This document shows, in pieces, positions 1-6,131 of a stretch of 6,688 bases of DNA. The stretch's first letter is position 1. The number at the start of each line of letters is the position of its first letter. A program made the position numbers and the translations under genes. Source of the DNA: Acidobacteriota bacterium (GTDB taxonomy: Bacteria; Acidobacteriota; Terriglobia; Terriglobales; Acidobacteriaceae); assembly GCA_021798655.1 (NCBI GenBank), contig JAJZFE010000431.1, forward strand, positions 1 through 6,688, written 5' to 3'. The notes under the pieces were generated by a model. That model searched no databases. It was not told where the DNA came from and saw only the letters and a list, made by a program, of their open reading frames with translations.

Positions 1-741
1 CAGCTCGCGCGTACGCAGCGCCACACGCGTCTCCAGCTCGGCGTTGGATAACTGCAGCTCCTGGTTCAGCTTCGCGATCTGCTCGTTGTTCTCCTCGATC
101 GTCTCGCGCTCCTGGCTCAGGCGGATCAGAAACTCGAAGGCCACCACCAGCAGAACAAAGTCCAGCAGAAACGCCAGCACAAACGTGGCCCACACCTCGC
201 GGCGCGCACGATCGGTATCGCGCATCCGCTCCTGCAGCAGCCGCCGCTCTTCGCCCAGCAGCACCCGCATGGAAGACTGCACATCCTCAATGCGGTCGGG
301 CGTGTCGTTCACCACACCGGCCAGCAGCTCCGCGTCGATGGATCCGCTGGGATGACCATGACGCTCGGCCATGCTGTCGTCCAGCACGGTCATCTTGGCG
401 GCGATGCGGGCGCGCAGCTTCATCAGGTTCTGCTGCTGCGTCGCGTTGTCGCGCGTCAGCAGCTGCAGATCGTCCAGGCTCTTTTGCACGCTCTGGCCGG
501 CTTCGTTGTACTCGCGCTCAAACTGCGGCGAATCGGTGAGCACGAAGCCGCGCGCGGCGGCCTCCGCATAGCGAATCCGGCCGAGCAGCTGCTCGGTGGC
601 CGAGATCACTTCCTGCGAATGCGTGAGCCAGCTTTGCTCATAGAACACCTTGCGCAGCGCGTTGGCCGCGAAGAGTGTATTCAGCAAGATCACGACGATG
701 GCCCCCACGAGGGCAAGCCGGTACACATCCCTCTTCCGCAT
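1..741 (-). CDS. CHASE3-domain membrane sensor, N-terminal part (probable sensor histidine kinase), truncated by window edge
   Basis: Reading leftward from ATG at 741-739, the frame stays open for 247 codons to the window edge. Seen: a short basic N-terminus, a first hydrophobic helix at about residues 9-27, a soluble, mostly helical region at about 30-180, a second hydrophobic helix at about 183-206, then a charged coiled-coil-like stretch ending in an R-T-R-E-L sequence. The outer region carries the CHASE3 hallmark around residues 56-69 (R-Y-A-E-A-A-A-R-G-F-V-L-T) followed by a conserved-looking F-x-x-x-Y. CHASE3 is an extracytoplasmic sensing domain of histidine kinases, diguanylate cyclases and chemoreceptors. 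The terminal linker resembles those leading into PAS or HisKA domains, so a sensor kinase is the best guess, but the output domain lies outside the window. A GGAG motif at 747-750, 5 nt before the ATG, supports this start. It lies 59 bp downstream of the ABC-F gene on the same strand, so co-transcription is plausible. Confidence 0.85.
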   Translation of the reverse strand, partial: MRKRDVYRLALVGAIVVILLNTLFAANALRKVFYEQSWLTHSQEVISATEQLLGRIRYAEAAARGFVLTDSPQFEREYNEAGQSVQKSLDDLQLLTRDNATQQQNLMKLRARIAAKMTVLDDSMAERHGHPSGSIDAELLAGVVNDTPDRIEDVQSSMRVLLGEERRLLQERMRDTDRARREVWATFVLAFLLDFVLLVVAFEFLIRLSQERETIEENNEQIAKLNQELQLSNAELETRVALRTREL

Positions 742-800
742 AGGGGCTCCGTTGACGATGGATGCGAGGAGATGCCGGAGGGTTGCCAGTGGGATACGCC

Positions 801-2438
801 CTATTTCGAGGCCATTGCGAGCTGTTGCTGGTACTCCTCGTATGGGCCCTTGTGATCGGTGATGCGGAAGTCCGACGGGCCGCCCTCGAAGTGCCAGATG
901 TGCGTGCCCGCCTCTTCAATCAGGTCCTGATCGTGCGTCACCAGGAAGACCGTGCCTTCGTACTTCTGGATGGCCTGGTTCAGCGCGTTAATGCTTTCGA
1001 GATCAAGATGGTTGGTGGGCTCGTCGAGCACCAGCACGTTCGGCTTCTGCAGCATGATCTTGCAGAAGAGCAGGCGCGCGGCCTCTCCGCCGGAGAGCGC
1101 ATCGGTCTTCTTCAGGCCCTCTTCGCCCTTGAAGAGCATCTGCCCCAGGATGCCGCGGATGTCTTCCTTGGCGGCCTTGGGATCGAACTGGTGCAGCCAG
1201 TCCTGCGCCGTCATGCCGAGCTGGATGCTGCCCTTGTGGTCCTGCGCGAAGTAGCCGATGGAGACCTCGTGGCCCCACTTCACCGTGCCGGAGTCGATGG
1301 AGACATCCTTCTCCTCGATGCCCGGCCCGTTGGCCAGCAGAGCCTTCAACAGCGTGGTCTTGCCCTGGCCGTTGCGGCCTACCAGCACGACCTTTTCGCC
1401 GCGCTGCACCATGCCGGAGAAGTTGCGGATTACGTGCTCGGTCTTACCGTCGGGCTGCGGATAGCTCTTGTTCACGTTCTCGAACTCGACCACCGTTTTG
1501 CCGCTGGGACGTTCGAGTTTGAACGCGATATACGGACGCGCGATGTTGGAGCGCGCCAGTTCGCTGGTCGCGAGGCGTTCGACTTCCTTCTTGCGCGAGT
1601 TGACCTGCGAAGAACGCGTACCCGCAGAGAAGCGCGCGATGAACTCATTGAGCTGCGCGATCTTCTTCTCGCGCTGCTCGTTCTGGCTCTCGATGCGGCT
1701 GCGGACCTCGGTCTTCTGCAGCACCATCTCGTCGTAGCCGCCGGTGTAGACGATGATCGTCTCGTAGTCGATGTCGGCGATGTGCGTGCAGACGTTGTTC
1801 AGGAAGTGGCGGTCATGCGAGATGGTGATGACCGTGCCGTTGTAGCGGGTGAGAAAGTCCTGGAGCCAGTGGATCGATTCGAGATCGAGATAGTTGGTGG
1901 GCTCGTCGAGGAACAGCGCGCCGGGGTTGCCGAAGAGTGCCTGCGCGAGCAGCACGCGAACCTTCTGCCCGCCCTGCAGCTCGCTCATCTTGCGCTCGTG
2001 CAGCTCGTCGGGGATGTCGAGCCCCTGCAGCAGCACGGCCGCGTTGGCCTCGGCTTCGTAGCCATCTTCGTCGCCGACGATGCCTTCGAGCTCGCCCAGC
2101 CGCGAACCGTCTTCGTCGGTCATCTCCGGCTTGTTGTAGATGACCTCGCGCTCCTCCAGGGCCGCCCACAGGGACTTGTTGCCCATGATGACGGTGTCGA
2201 TGACGCGGTAGGCATCGAACTCGTACTGGTCCTGCTTCAGCACGCCGAACTTGCGGGGGCGGACGACGGTGCCCTTCTGGGCATCAATCTCGCCGGTGAG
2301 CACCTTCATGAAGGTGGACTTGCCGGCGCCGTTCGGCCCGGTCAGGCCGTAGCGACGGCCATCAGTGAACGTCACGGAGACGTCTTCGAAGAGCAGCTTC
2401 GCGCCGTAGCGCATGGTGACATTGGAGACAGAGATCAT
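801..2438 (-). CDS. ybiT: ABC-F family ATPase, YbiT type (ribosome-associated)
   Basis: A 545-residue protein with two ABC ATPase domains and no membrane segment, the ABC-F layout. Domain 1: Walker A G-P-N-G-A-G-K-S-T at 34-42, signature L-Q-G-G-Q at 154-158, Walker B ending L-D-E at 177-179, switch His208. Domain 2: Walker A G-R-N-G-Q-G-K-T-T at 354-362, signature L-S-G-G-E at 448-452, Walker B L-D-E at 471-473, His502. Between them, about 235-315 is a charged helical linker (the P-site tRNA interaction motif region in this family). The N-terminus, the D-T-V-I-M-G stretch at 81-86 and the total length closely match my memory of E. coli YbiT (about 530 residues), hence the symbol, given as a family name. 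ABC-F proteins bind the ribosomal E site and modulate stalled or initiating ribosomes; some confer antibiotic resistance, but this housekeeping type has no such proof. The start matches the family N-terminus, though I see no clear Shine-Dalgarno before it (A/T-rich sequence, 2439-2450). The first signature has Gln in place of the usual Ser. Confidence 0.95.
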   Translation of the reverse strand: MISVSNVTMRYGAKLLFEDVSVTFTDGRRYGLTGPNGAGKSTFMKVLTGEIDAQKGTVVRPRKFGVLKQDQYEFDAYRVIDTVIMGNKSLWAALEEREVIYNKPEMTDEDGSRLGELEGIVGDEDGYEAEANAAVLLQGLDIPDELHERKMSELQGGQKVRVLLAQALFGNPGALFLDEPTNYLDLESIHWLQDFLTRYNGTVITISHDRHFLNNVCTHIADIDYETIIVYTGGYDEMVLQKTEVRSRIESQNEQREKKIAQLNEFIARFSAGTRSSQVNSRKKEVERLATSELARSNIARPYIAFKLERPSGKTVVEFENVNKSYPQPDGKTEHVIRNFSGMVQRGEKVVLVGRNGQGKTTLLKALLANGPGIEEKDVSIDSGTVKWGHEVSIGYFAQDHKGSIQLGMTAQDWLHQFDPKAAKEDIRGILGQMLFKGEEGLKKTDALSGGEAARLLFCKIMLQKPNVLVLDEPTNHLDLESINALNQAIQKYEGTVFLVTHDQDLIEEAGTHIWHFEGGPSDFRITDHKGPYEEYQQQLAMASK

Positions 2439-2480
2439 TACTACTATTTTCGCATGGCAGACGCCAGCGGCGATAGCTGC

Positions 2481-2497
2481 GGGGCCCGAAAGGCCCC
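2481..2497 (-). terminator. GC hairpin after the microprotein gene, terminator-like or attenuator-like
   Basis: Perfect 6-bp stem GGGGCC / GGCCCC with a 5-nt loop (TTTCG read on the minus strand). It sits between the microprotein stop at 2511 and the ABC-F start at 2438. No T-run follows on the minus strand, so it is not a classical intrinsic terminator. It could end the microprotein transcript inefficiently, stabilise its 3' end, or be a structured leader element of the ABC-F messenger. A second small stem (CGCC/GGCG, 2462-2472) lies just downstream. Confidence 0.45.
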
Positions 2498-2510
2498 ACT
2501 CCAGGCAGGA

Positions 2511-2621
2511 TTACATACAGTCGACGCAGGGGTCGGCATTGGAGTCACGCTTGCGCGACTTTGTAACAAAGTATTCAGCAGTGACCAAGGCTACAGGCAG
2601 AAAGAAGACAAGAATGCTCAT
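2511..2621 (-). CDS. 36-residue single-helix membrane microprotein with C-terminal CxxC, function unknown
   Basis: ATG at 2621-2619 opens 36 codons ending in TAA at 2513-2511. A GGAG motif at 2628-2631 stands at proper distance (6 nt) from the ATG. The product starts M-S-I-L-V-F-F-L-P-V-A-L-V and stays hydrophobic to about residue 19, then turns basic (K-S-R-K-R at 21-25) and ends D-P-C-V-D-C-M. This gives one membrane-spanning helix with a positive flank, which by the positive-inside rule would place the C-terminus in the cytoplasm, plus a Cys-x-x-Cys pair (32 and 35) that could bind metal or be redox-active. A GC hairpin follows 13 bp after the stop. It lies 72 bp upstream of the ABC-F gene on the same strand. 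I do not recognise a family. The case rests on the start context, amino-acid composition and position; chance occurrence is possible at this length. Confidence 0.55.
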   Translation of the reverse strand: MSILVFFLPVALVTAEYFVTKSRKRDSNADPCVDCM

Positions 2622-2916
2622 GGCTCGCTCCAGACGAGTTTCGTTTTCAGGTTAAGTTGTTGATCGTGAGGGCGGTCGCCAAGGCCGCATCGTGCTTGCG
2701 CGGCGGGGTCCCCGTTGTTTATTAAGACGCCTGAAAACCCATAAGGTTGCGGTGATTTTTGCAGGCTGCCGATTTTTCAGGTCGCGCGGAGGCTGAAGCG
2801 CGGGGCTGGAGCGGCAGCTTCGCCGAGCTGGAGAAAATTCCTGGCAACACAATAGCGCGCGGGCAACCCTGCGGCGTATAAAGACAACGCGGAAGAGACA
2901 CGCAAGGAGATAAACG
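2622..2916. other. Non-coding divergent intergenic region
   Basis: This 295-bp stretch separates the leftward microprotein/ABC-F genes from the rightward VOC gene and should hold promoters for both. I see no convincing protein-coding frame. It is more A/T-rich than its surroundings around 2712-2780. It contains the TTTTCAGG repeats listed separately, and a G/C hairpin with wobble pairs at about 2701-2717 followed by TTTATT, which looks terminator-like on the plus strand but has no plus-strand gene in front of it. A TATAAA at 2877-2882 lies 34 bp before the VOC start and could be a -10 element, but I see no matching -35 hexamer at the usual distance. Confidence 0.6.
2644..2782. repeat. Three copies of TTTTCAGG in mixed orientation
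   Basis: TTTTCAGGT occurs at 2644-2652 and again at 2774-2782 as a 9-bp direct repeat. The reverse complement CCTGAAAA occurs at 2730-2737. The second and third copies could pair as an 8-bp stem across a 36-nt loop. All three lie upstream of the microprotein start, and the third is about 135 bp upstream of the VOC start, so they may be binding sites for a regulator of one or both directions, or part of a structured leader RNA. This reading is inference; only the repeats are seen. Confidence 0.45.
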
Positions 2917-3336
2917 ATGAATACGAATCTGCACCTGGTGTTTGCAGCGGGCAAGTGTACCGAGGCGTTTGCGTTCTATGAGACGGTGTTCAAGAGCAAA
3001 GTGAGCTTCTGCATGAAGTACGGCGACGCGCCGCCGGGAACGCCCGTGACCGAGGACATGAAGGACCTGGTGATGCACACGTCCATGCCGCTGGGCAGCC
3101 TTACGCTGATGGGCTGCGACGCGCCGAAGCACATGGGCGTGCCAACGTTCGGGGGCTTCCACATCTCGGTCGATATGCCGGACGAAGACGAGGTGAAGAG
3201 GGTCTTCGAGCAGTTGCAGGCGGGAGGCAAGGTGGCGATGCCGTTGAGCAAGACGTTCTGGTCGCCGCTGTTCGGCATGTGCACGGACAGGTTCGGCGTG
3301 GAGTGGATGGTGAGCGTGCCCGGCCCGCAGATGTGA
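2917..3336 (+). CDS. VOC superfamily protein, PhnB-like (glyoxalase/bleomycin-resistance fold)
   Basis: A complete 139-residue protein. Seen: the opening strand and helix pattern with A-F-A-F-Y-E-T-V-F at 17-25, V-M-H at 52-54, the central S-L-T-L-M-G-C-D at 61-68, the second-half start G-G-F-H-I-S-V at 79-85, and the terminal F-G-M-C-T-D-R-F-G-V-E-W-M-V at 119-132. This is the two-module beta-alpha-beta-beta-beta arrangement of PhnB/YjdN-type VOC proteins, whose length (about 140) fits. Members of this branch are cytoplasmic and mostly of unknown substrate; despite the phn-locus name, they are not shown to act in phosphonate breakdown. There is no transport or resistance context here, so no specific reaction is assigned. 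The start is fixed by AAGGAG at 2904-2909, 7 nt before the ATG. It appears to be a single-gene unit, convergent with the glucoamylase and closed by the 3341-3379 hairpin. Confidence 0.9.
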   Translation: MNTNLHLVFAAGKCTEAFAFYETVFKSKVSFCMKYGDAPPGTPVTEDMKDLVMHTSMPLGSLTLMGCDAPKHMGVPTFGGFHISVDMPDEDEVKRVFEQLQAGGKVAMPLSKTFWSPLFGMCTDRFGVEWMVSVPGPQM

Positions 3337-3340
3337 CGGC

Positions 3341-3379
3341 CGCAAGCCCATGACGGAAGCGATTCGTCATGGGCTTGCG
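3341..3379. terminator. Perfect 15-bp inverted repeat between convergent genes, probable bidirectional terminator
   Basis: CGCAAGCCCATGACG at 3341-3355 is exactly complementary to 3365-3379, with a 9-nt loop. It begins 5 bp after the VOC stop and ends 9 bp before the stop of the opposing glucoamylase gene. Placement between two convergent genes argues for a shared terminator working in both directions. Neither side has a strong T-run (plus strand continues ACTTGCTGTTAC), so termination may be weaker than a classical intrinsic site or may depend on Rho. Confidence 0.75.
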
Positions 3380-3387
3380 ACTTGCTG

Positions 3388-5856
3388 TTACACCTTGGGT
3401 TTGTCGGCGGCGGTTCCCTGCCGCGGCGCTTCGGTGAGGATGGCGACCTCGCAGTTGTGGCCGAGCCAGCCGCCGCCTTCGACCCACTGCAGGGTGAAGA
3501 CGATGCTGCCGGTCTGGGCGGCGTCCGTGACCACATCGACGTAGCTGCCCAGCCGGCCGACCTGGTGCGAGTCCACCGTGTGCTGCGTTGCCCAGCCATC
3601 GGTGGTGTATACGAGGTGGAAGGGTGCCGCGTCCATCACGCGCAGCGTGCCGCCCTGCACCATCGCGCAGATGGGGCGACTCAGCTGATAGACCTCCAGC
3701 CGGCTGGTGAAGTGGCGCTGCTCCTTCGGCACGGCGTAGCGTTCGGCGACGACGGCGATGCGGTCGAAGACCTGGCCATCGGTGACGGTGCGGAGCAGCT
3801 TGAGGTACTCCGCGTGGGCCCAGACCAGCGGCTGCGCGGAGCCTGCAGAACGGCCGAAGAACATGCCGCGGTCCGGCAGGTCGGCGTGGTCCCACACCTG
3901 CTCCGGCAACATGCCGCCGTAGGAGCTGAACTCCTCCAATGCCTTGATGTAGTGGCTCGCGTCCTTGCCGGCGGCGAACTCGTAGTGCGCGCGTTCGCCG
4001 GTCATGATGGGCCACGCGCGGCCCTGCCCCCAGCCGTTGTAGGGGCCGCCATCCTTGCGCTGGCCGTAGCCGTCGTGGTTGTAGCGCCGCCAGCACGGGC
4101 CGTACGGCGTGTCGATCTTCAGGATCCTGTCCACCACCTTCAGCGAGTCGATGATGAGCGGGTCATCGGCACGGCGCACGCCGTAGCGCACGAGTTCGAG
4201 GAAGCCGGCGTCGATGATCTCGCGCGCTTCGAAGGCGAACTTTTCGCCAGGCTCGCGGTTGGCCAGGTGCAACATGCCCGGCGCGATGTCCTTGTTGTGG
4301 AACGGCTCACCCTCGGCTGGCGGACGGATGCGCATGTAGTGGTAGGGCACGTCGGGGTCGAGCACGCCGTCCTGCGTGGTGGTCCACTCGTCGAGATGCG
4401 CTTCAATCCAGTCGGCGTAGGCGAGGATGAACTCGCCGAGTTCGTTGGAGCCGTGTGTGGAGCAGATGTCTGCCGCGCAGACGAGTGCGGAGATCACCGC
4501 GGCCAGCGTCGAAGGCGAGTAGCCCGCATTCTCCTCCCAGCGCTCCTGCTGCGTGACCGGCGCATAGCGCACGAGGAACGACGCCGCCGCCACGACGAAC
4601 GGCACGATGTCGAAGTTGCCCAGGCCGTTGGCCTTCCACAGCCGCCACGCGAGGATGACCGGGAAGGCGACCTCGTCGAGTTGAATGCCCTGCCAGTACG
4701 GTGTTCCGTCGATCCAGAAGTTCTGTGCGAAGCCGCCGTCGGGATGCTGCGTGCAGGCCAGGTACACAAGCGCGCGGAGAGCTGTATCCACGCGGCCGCA
4801 GGCCAGCATCGCCGAGGCGGACTGCACCATGTCGCGCGTCCAGACCAGGTGGTAGCCGCCGAGGTCGTCGTCGGACTTCGACGCGCCCCACGGGATGGAG
4901 GCCGAAGCGATGAATGCGCCGGAGTACGTCTTGTCCTCGTGCGTGAGAATGACAGCGTGCGAGACGCGCATCAGCCGGCCGCCGTCGTTCGACGCTGGCG
5001 CAAGCTGCACGGGCGGCAGCGCGCGGTGCCACTGGTTGATGAACCGCGCGCGGTGTTCCGCATACGGCGTGGCGAGCGTAGACATCATGTGCGCGAGCGC
5101 GGAGTGGTAGCCGTCGCCGGGGGCGATGGCGATGGTGAACTCCGGGTGCTTGCTCACGTCGATCTCGCCCATCATCGCGATGTTGCCGTTGAGCGCCTGG
5201 CCGAAGTTCCAGGTCATCCGCAGGTGCTGCAGCAGGTCCTGATAGCCGTCGCTGGTGCCAACGTAGCCGCAGCTGGAACGCGAGAAGCCGCAGTCCGCAC
5301 CGAAGGCCAGCGCGACTCCGTTCTTCCACGCCAACATGCAGCGCTGGCCGGCAATATCGAGCGAACGCGCCGAGTTGCCCGCGCCGCCGCCATCAAGGTG
5401 CGGCGCCAGCAGCGCATAGCACTTCAGCTTGGCCAGCACGTCGGCGTCGCCGGTGATCTTCACGTTCATCAACACCACGGGATGATGCGGGTCAGTGATG
5501 AACTCCTTCACAACTTTGTAGCGGCCACCGCGGTCGCTGGCCGTCGCGCGAATGGCGAGCGCGTTCTCGTCGATGTAGTGGAAGTCGTAGTCGAGGTCGC
5601 GCTTGTCTTCGTGGAAGAAGCTGGTCTCGTCGGTGAAGAGCAGCTCCATATCGCGCGTCTGCGGACGGTCGATGGTGGGGTAGTAGATCTCGTTCAGCGT
5701 GCCGTGCGAGGTAGTGAACCAGATCCGGCTGGAGGCGGCGTAGGCCGTCGCGACTGCGTCCTTGCGGCTTGAAGTCCAGCGCGGTTCAACGCCGGGTCCG
5801 CCAAAGGCCGGGCCATCATCGTCCAGCCAGCGATAGTTTCCGTTCGGTTCACTCAT
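3388..5856 (-). CDS. GH15 glucoamylase / glucodextranase-like glucan glucosidase, cytoplasmic type
   Basis: From ATG at 5856 the protein is 822 residues. Domains: a GH15 N-terminal beta-sandwich at about 15-290 (with P-R-W-T-S-S at 25-30 and S-H-G-T-L-N-E-I-Y-Y-P at 50-60), the (alpha/alpha)6 catalytic barrel at about 300-700, and a beta-rich C-terminal domain at about 715-810. Catalytic features seen: W-T-R-D-M at 339-343, W-E-E at 440-442 with Glu441 as expected general acid, and P-E-Q-V-W-D at 651-656 with Glu652 as expected general base. Family members are inverting exo-enzymes releasing beta-D-glucose from non-reducing ends of alpha-glucans (starch, glycogen, maltodextrin; some prefer alpha-1,6 dextran), and the exact linkage cannot be read here. 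The N-terminus is polar with no signal peptide, suggesting action on internal glycogen or imported oligosaccharides. Start choice: 5856 gives the family-like N-terminus; an ATG at 5865 adds three residues. Neither has a strong ribosome site, and the frame stays open to 6033 without signal-like sequence. Confidence 0.95.
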   Translation of the reverse strand: MSEPNGNYRWLDDDGPAFGGPGVEPRWTSSRKDAVATAYAASSRIWFTTSHGTLNEIYYPTIDRPQTRDMELLFTDETSFFHEDKRDLDYDFHYIDENALAIRATASDRGGRYKVVKEFITDPHHPVVLMNVKITGDADVLAKLKCYALLAPHLDGGGAGNSARSLDIAGQRCMLAWKNGVALAFGADCGFSRSSCGYVGTSDGYQDLLQHLRMTWNFGQALNGNIAMMGEIDVSKHPEFTIAIAPGDGYHSALAHMMSTLATPYAEHRARFINQWHRALPPVQLAPASNDGGRLMRVSHAVILTHEDKTYSGAFIASASIPWGASKSDDDLGGYHLVWTRDMVQSASAMLACGRVDTALRALVYLACTQHPDGGFAQNFWIDGTPYWQGIQLDEVAFPVILAWRLWKANGLGNFDIVPFVVAAASFLVRYAPVTQQERWEENAGYSPSTLAAVISALVCAADICSTHGSNELGEFILAYADWIEAHLDEWTTTQDGVLDPDVPYHYMRIRPPAEGEPFHNKDIAPGMLHLANREPGEKFAFEAREIIDAGFLELVRYGVRRADDPLIIDSLKVVDRILKIDTPYGPCWRRYNHDGYGQRKDGGPYNGWGQGRAWPIMTGERAHYEFAAGKDASHYIKALEEFSSYGGMLPEQVWDHADLPDRGMFFGRSAGSAQPLVWAHAEYLKLLRTVTDGQVFDRIAVVAERYAVPKEQRHFTSRLEVYQLSRPICAMVQGGTLRVMDAAPFHLVYTTDGWATQHTVDSHQVGRLGSYVDVVTDAAQTGSIVFTLQWVEGGGWLGHNCEVAILTEAPRQGTAADKPKV

Positions 5857-5865
5857 GCGCACCAT

Positions 5866-5887
5866 GAGACCACAAAACAGGGGTCTC
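5866..5887 (-). promoter_or_regulatory. Small inverted repeat abutting the glucoamylase start
   Basis: GAGACC at 5866-5871 pairs with GGTCTC at 5882-5887 across a 10-nt loop. On the minus strand the hairpin ends immediately before the ATG at 5865 and 9 nt before the ATG at 5856, covering the place where a ribosome-binding site would be. It could tune translation or be an operator. Six base pairs can arise by chance. Confidence 0.3.
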
Positions 5888-5956
5888 GCGTTGTATGAAA
5901 TCGTGCGGACTGAACGAATATCGTGACAGGAGATGGTGCCCGCTGCGCGCAGATGA

Positions 5957-5983
5957 CGAACGCGTGAATGCGCTGTGCGTTCG
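5957..5983. promoter_or_regulatory. Dyad CGAACGC-N13-GCGTTCG in the divergent intergenic region
   Basis: A perfect 7-bp inverted repeat with a 13-nt spacer, lying between the divergent glucoamylase and superoxide dismutase genes. The arm spacing, about two helical turns centre to centre, would suit a dimeric regulator controlling either gene. I do not recognise it as a known operator. The surrounding 5857-6131 region otherwise shows no convincing gene or sigma-70 promoter pair. Confidence 0.3.
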
Positions 5984-6070
5984 CGCGGTGCTAAGCTCAT
6001 ACATGGCGACATCGTTGGAGTGCGGTTGTGCATCCAATGGTCTCTGATGCCCCGTGAGGGCCAAACATTT

Positions 6071-6088
6071 TTCGCTCACTGTGGCGAA
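6071..6088 (+). promoter_or_regulatory. Near-palindrome upstream of the superoxide dismutase gene
   Basis: TTCGC-T-CAC-T-GTG-GCGAA is an 18-base inverted repeat, perfect except for one unpaired T at 6076. It lies 30 bp before the Shine-Dalgarno of the dismutase gene, so it could be an operator or a 5'-UTR hairpin. No match to a remembered Fur, MntR or SoxR site is claimed. Confidence 0.3.
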
Positions 6089-6117
6089 CATCCGCAACGC
6101 ACCCAACCCAACAGCAC

Positions 6118-6124
6118 AAAGGAG
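6118..6124 (+). promoter_or_regulatory. Strong Shine-Dalgarno that fixes a GTG start for superoxide dismutase
   Basis: AAAGGAG is followed after 7 nt by GTG at 6132-6134. The reading frame also extends upstream to an ATG at 6054, but the 26 extra residues have no family resemblance and no ribosome site. The GTG gives the usual dismutase N-terminus (A-F-E-L-P-A-L-P-Y). Confidence 0.8.
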
Positions 6125-6131
6125 CAATCCC

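Noticed and set aside
762..2663. A 633-codon open frame on the plus strand, opposite the ABC-F gene
   Set aside because: It mirrors the ABC-F gene codon for codon in a GC-rich genome where antisense stops are rare. The product is a low-complexity run of V, L, A, D, R and H with no recognisable domain.
2701..2723. Plus-strand terminator-like hairpin followed by TTTATT
   Set aside because: The stem needs two G-T wobbles and a 3-nt loop, and there is no plus-strand gene upstream to terminate. It is mentioned only in the intergenic description.
2730..2781. A known riboswitch class formed by the CCTGAAAA/TTTTCAGG stem
   Set aside because: I could not match the stem and its 36-nt loop to any riboswitch consensus I know.
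2722..3351. A 209-codon minus-strand frame across the VOC gene
   Set aside because: It overlaps the well-supported VOC gene, including its ribosome site, and has Arg/His-rich shadow composition.
3382..5772. A 796-codon open frame on the plus strand, opposite the glucoamylase gene
   Set aside because: Same effect: an antisense shadow of a strongly supported GH15 gene, with composition typical of reversed GC-rich codons and no motif.
5857..6033. A 59-residue N-terminal extension of the glucoamylase from ATG 6033
   Set aside because: The extra residues are Arg-rich without family resemblance, membrane segment or signal-peptide form. The family-like N-terminus begins at 5856.
6013..6041. TTGGAG-N17-TGGTCT as a sigma-70 promoter for the dismutase gene
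   Set aside because: The -35 match is fair, but the -10 hexamer is too poor to support a promoter call.
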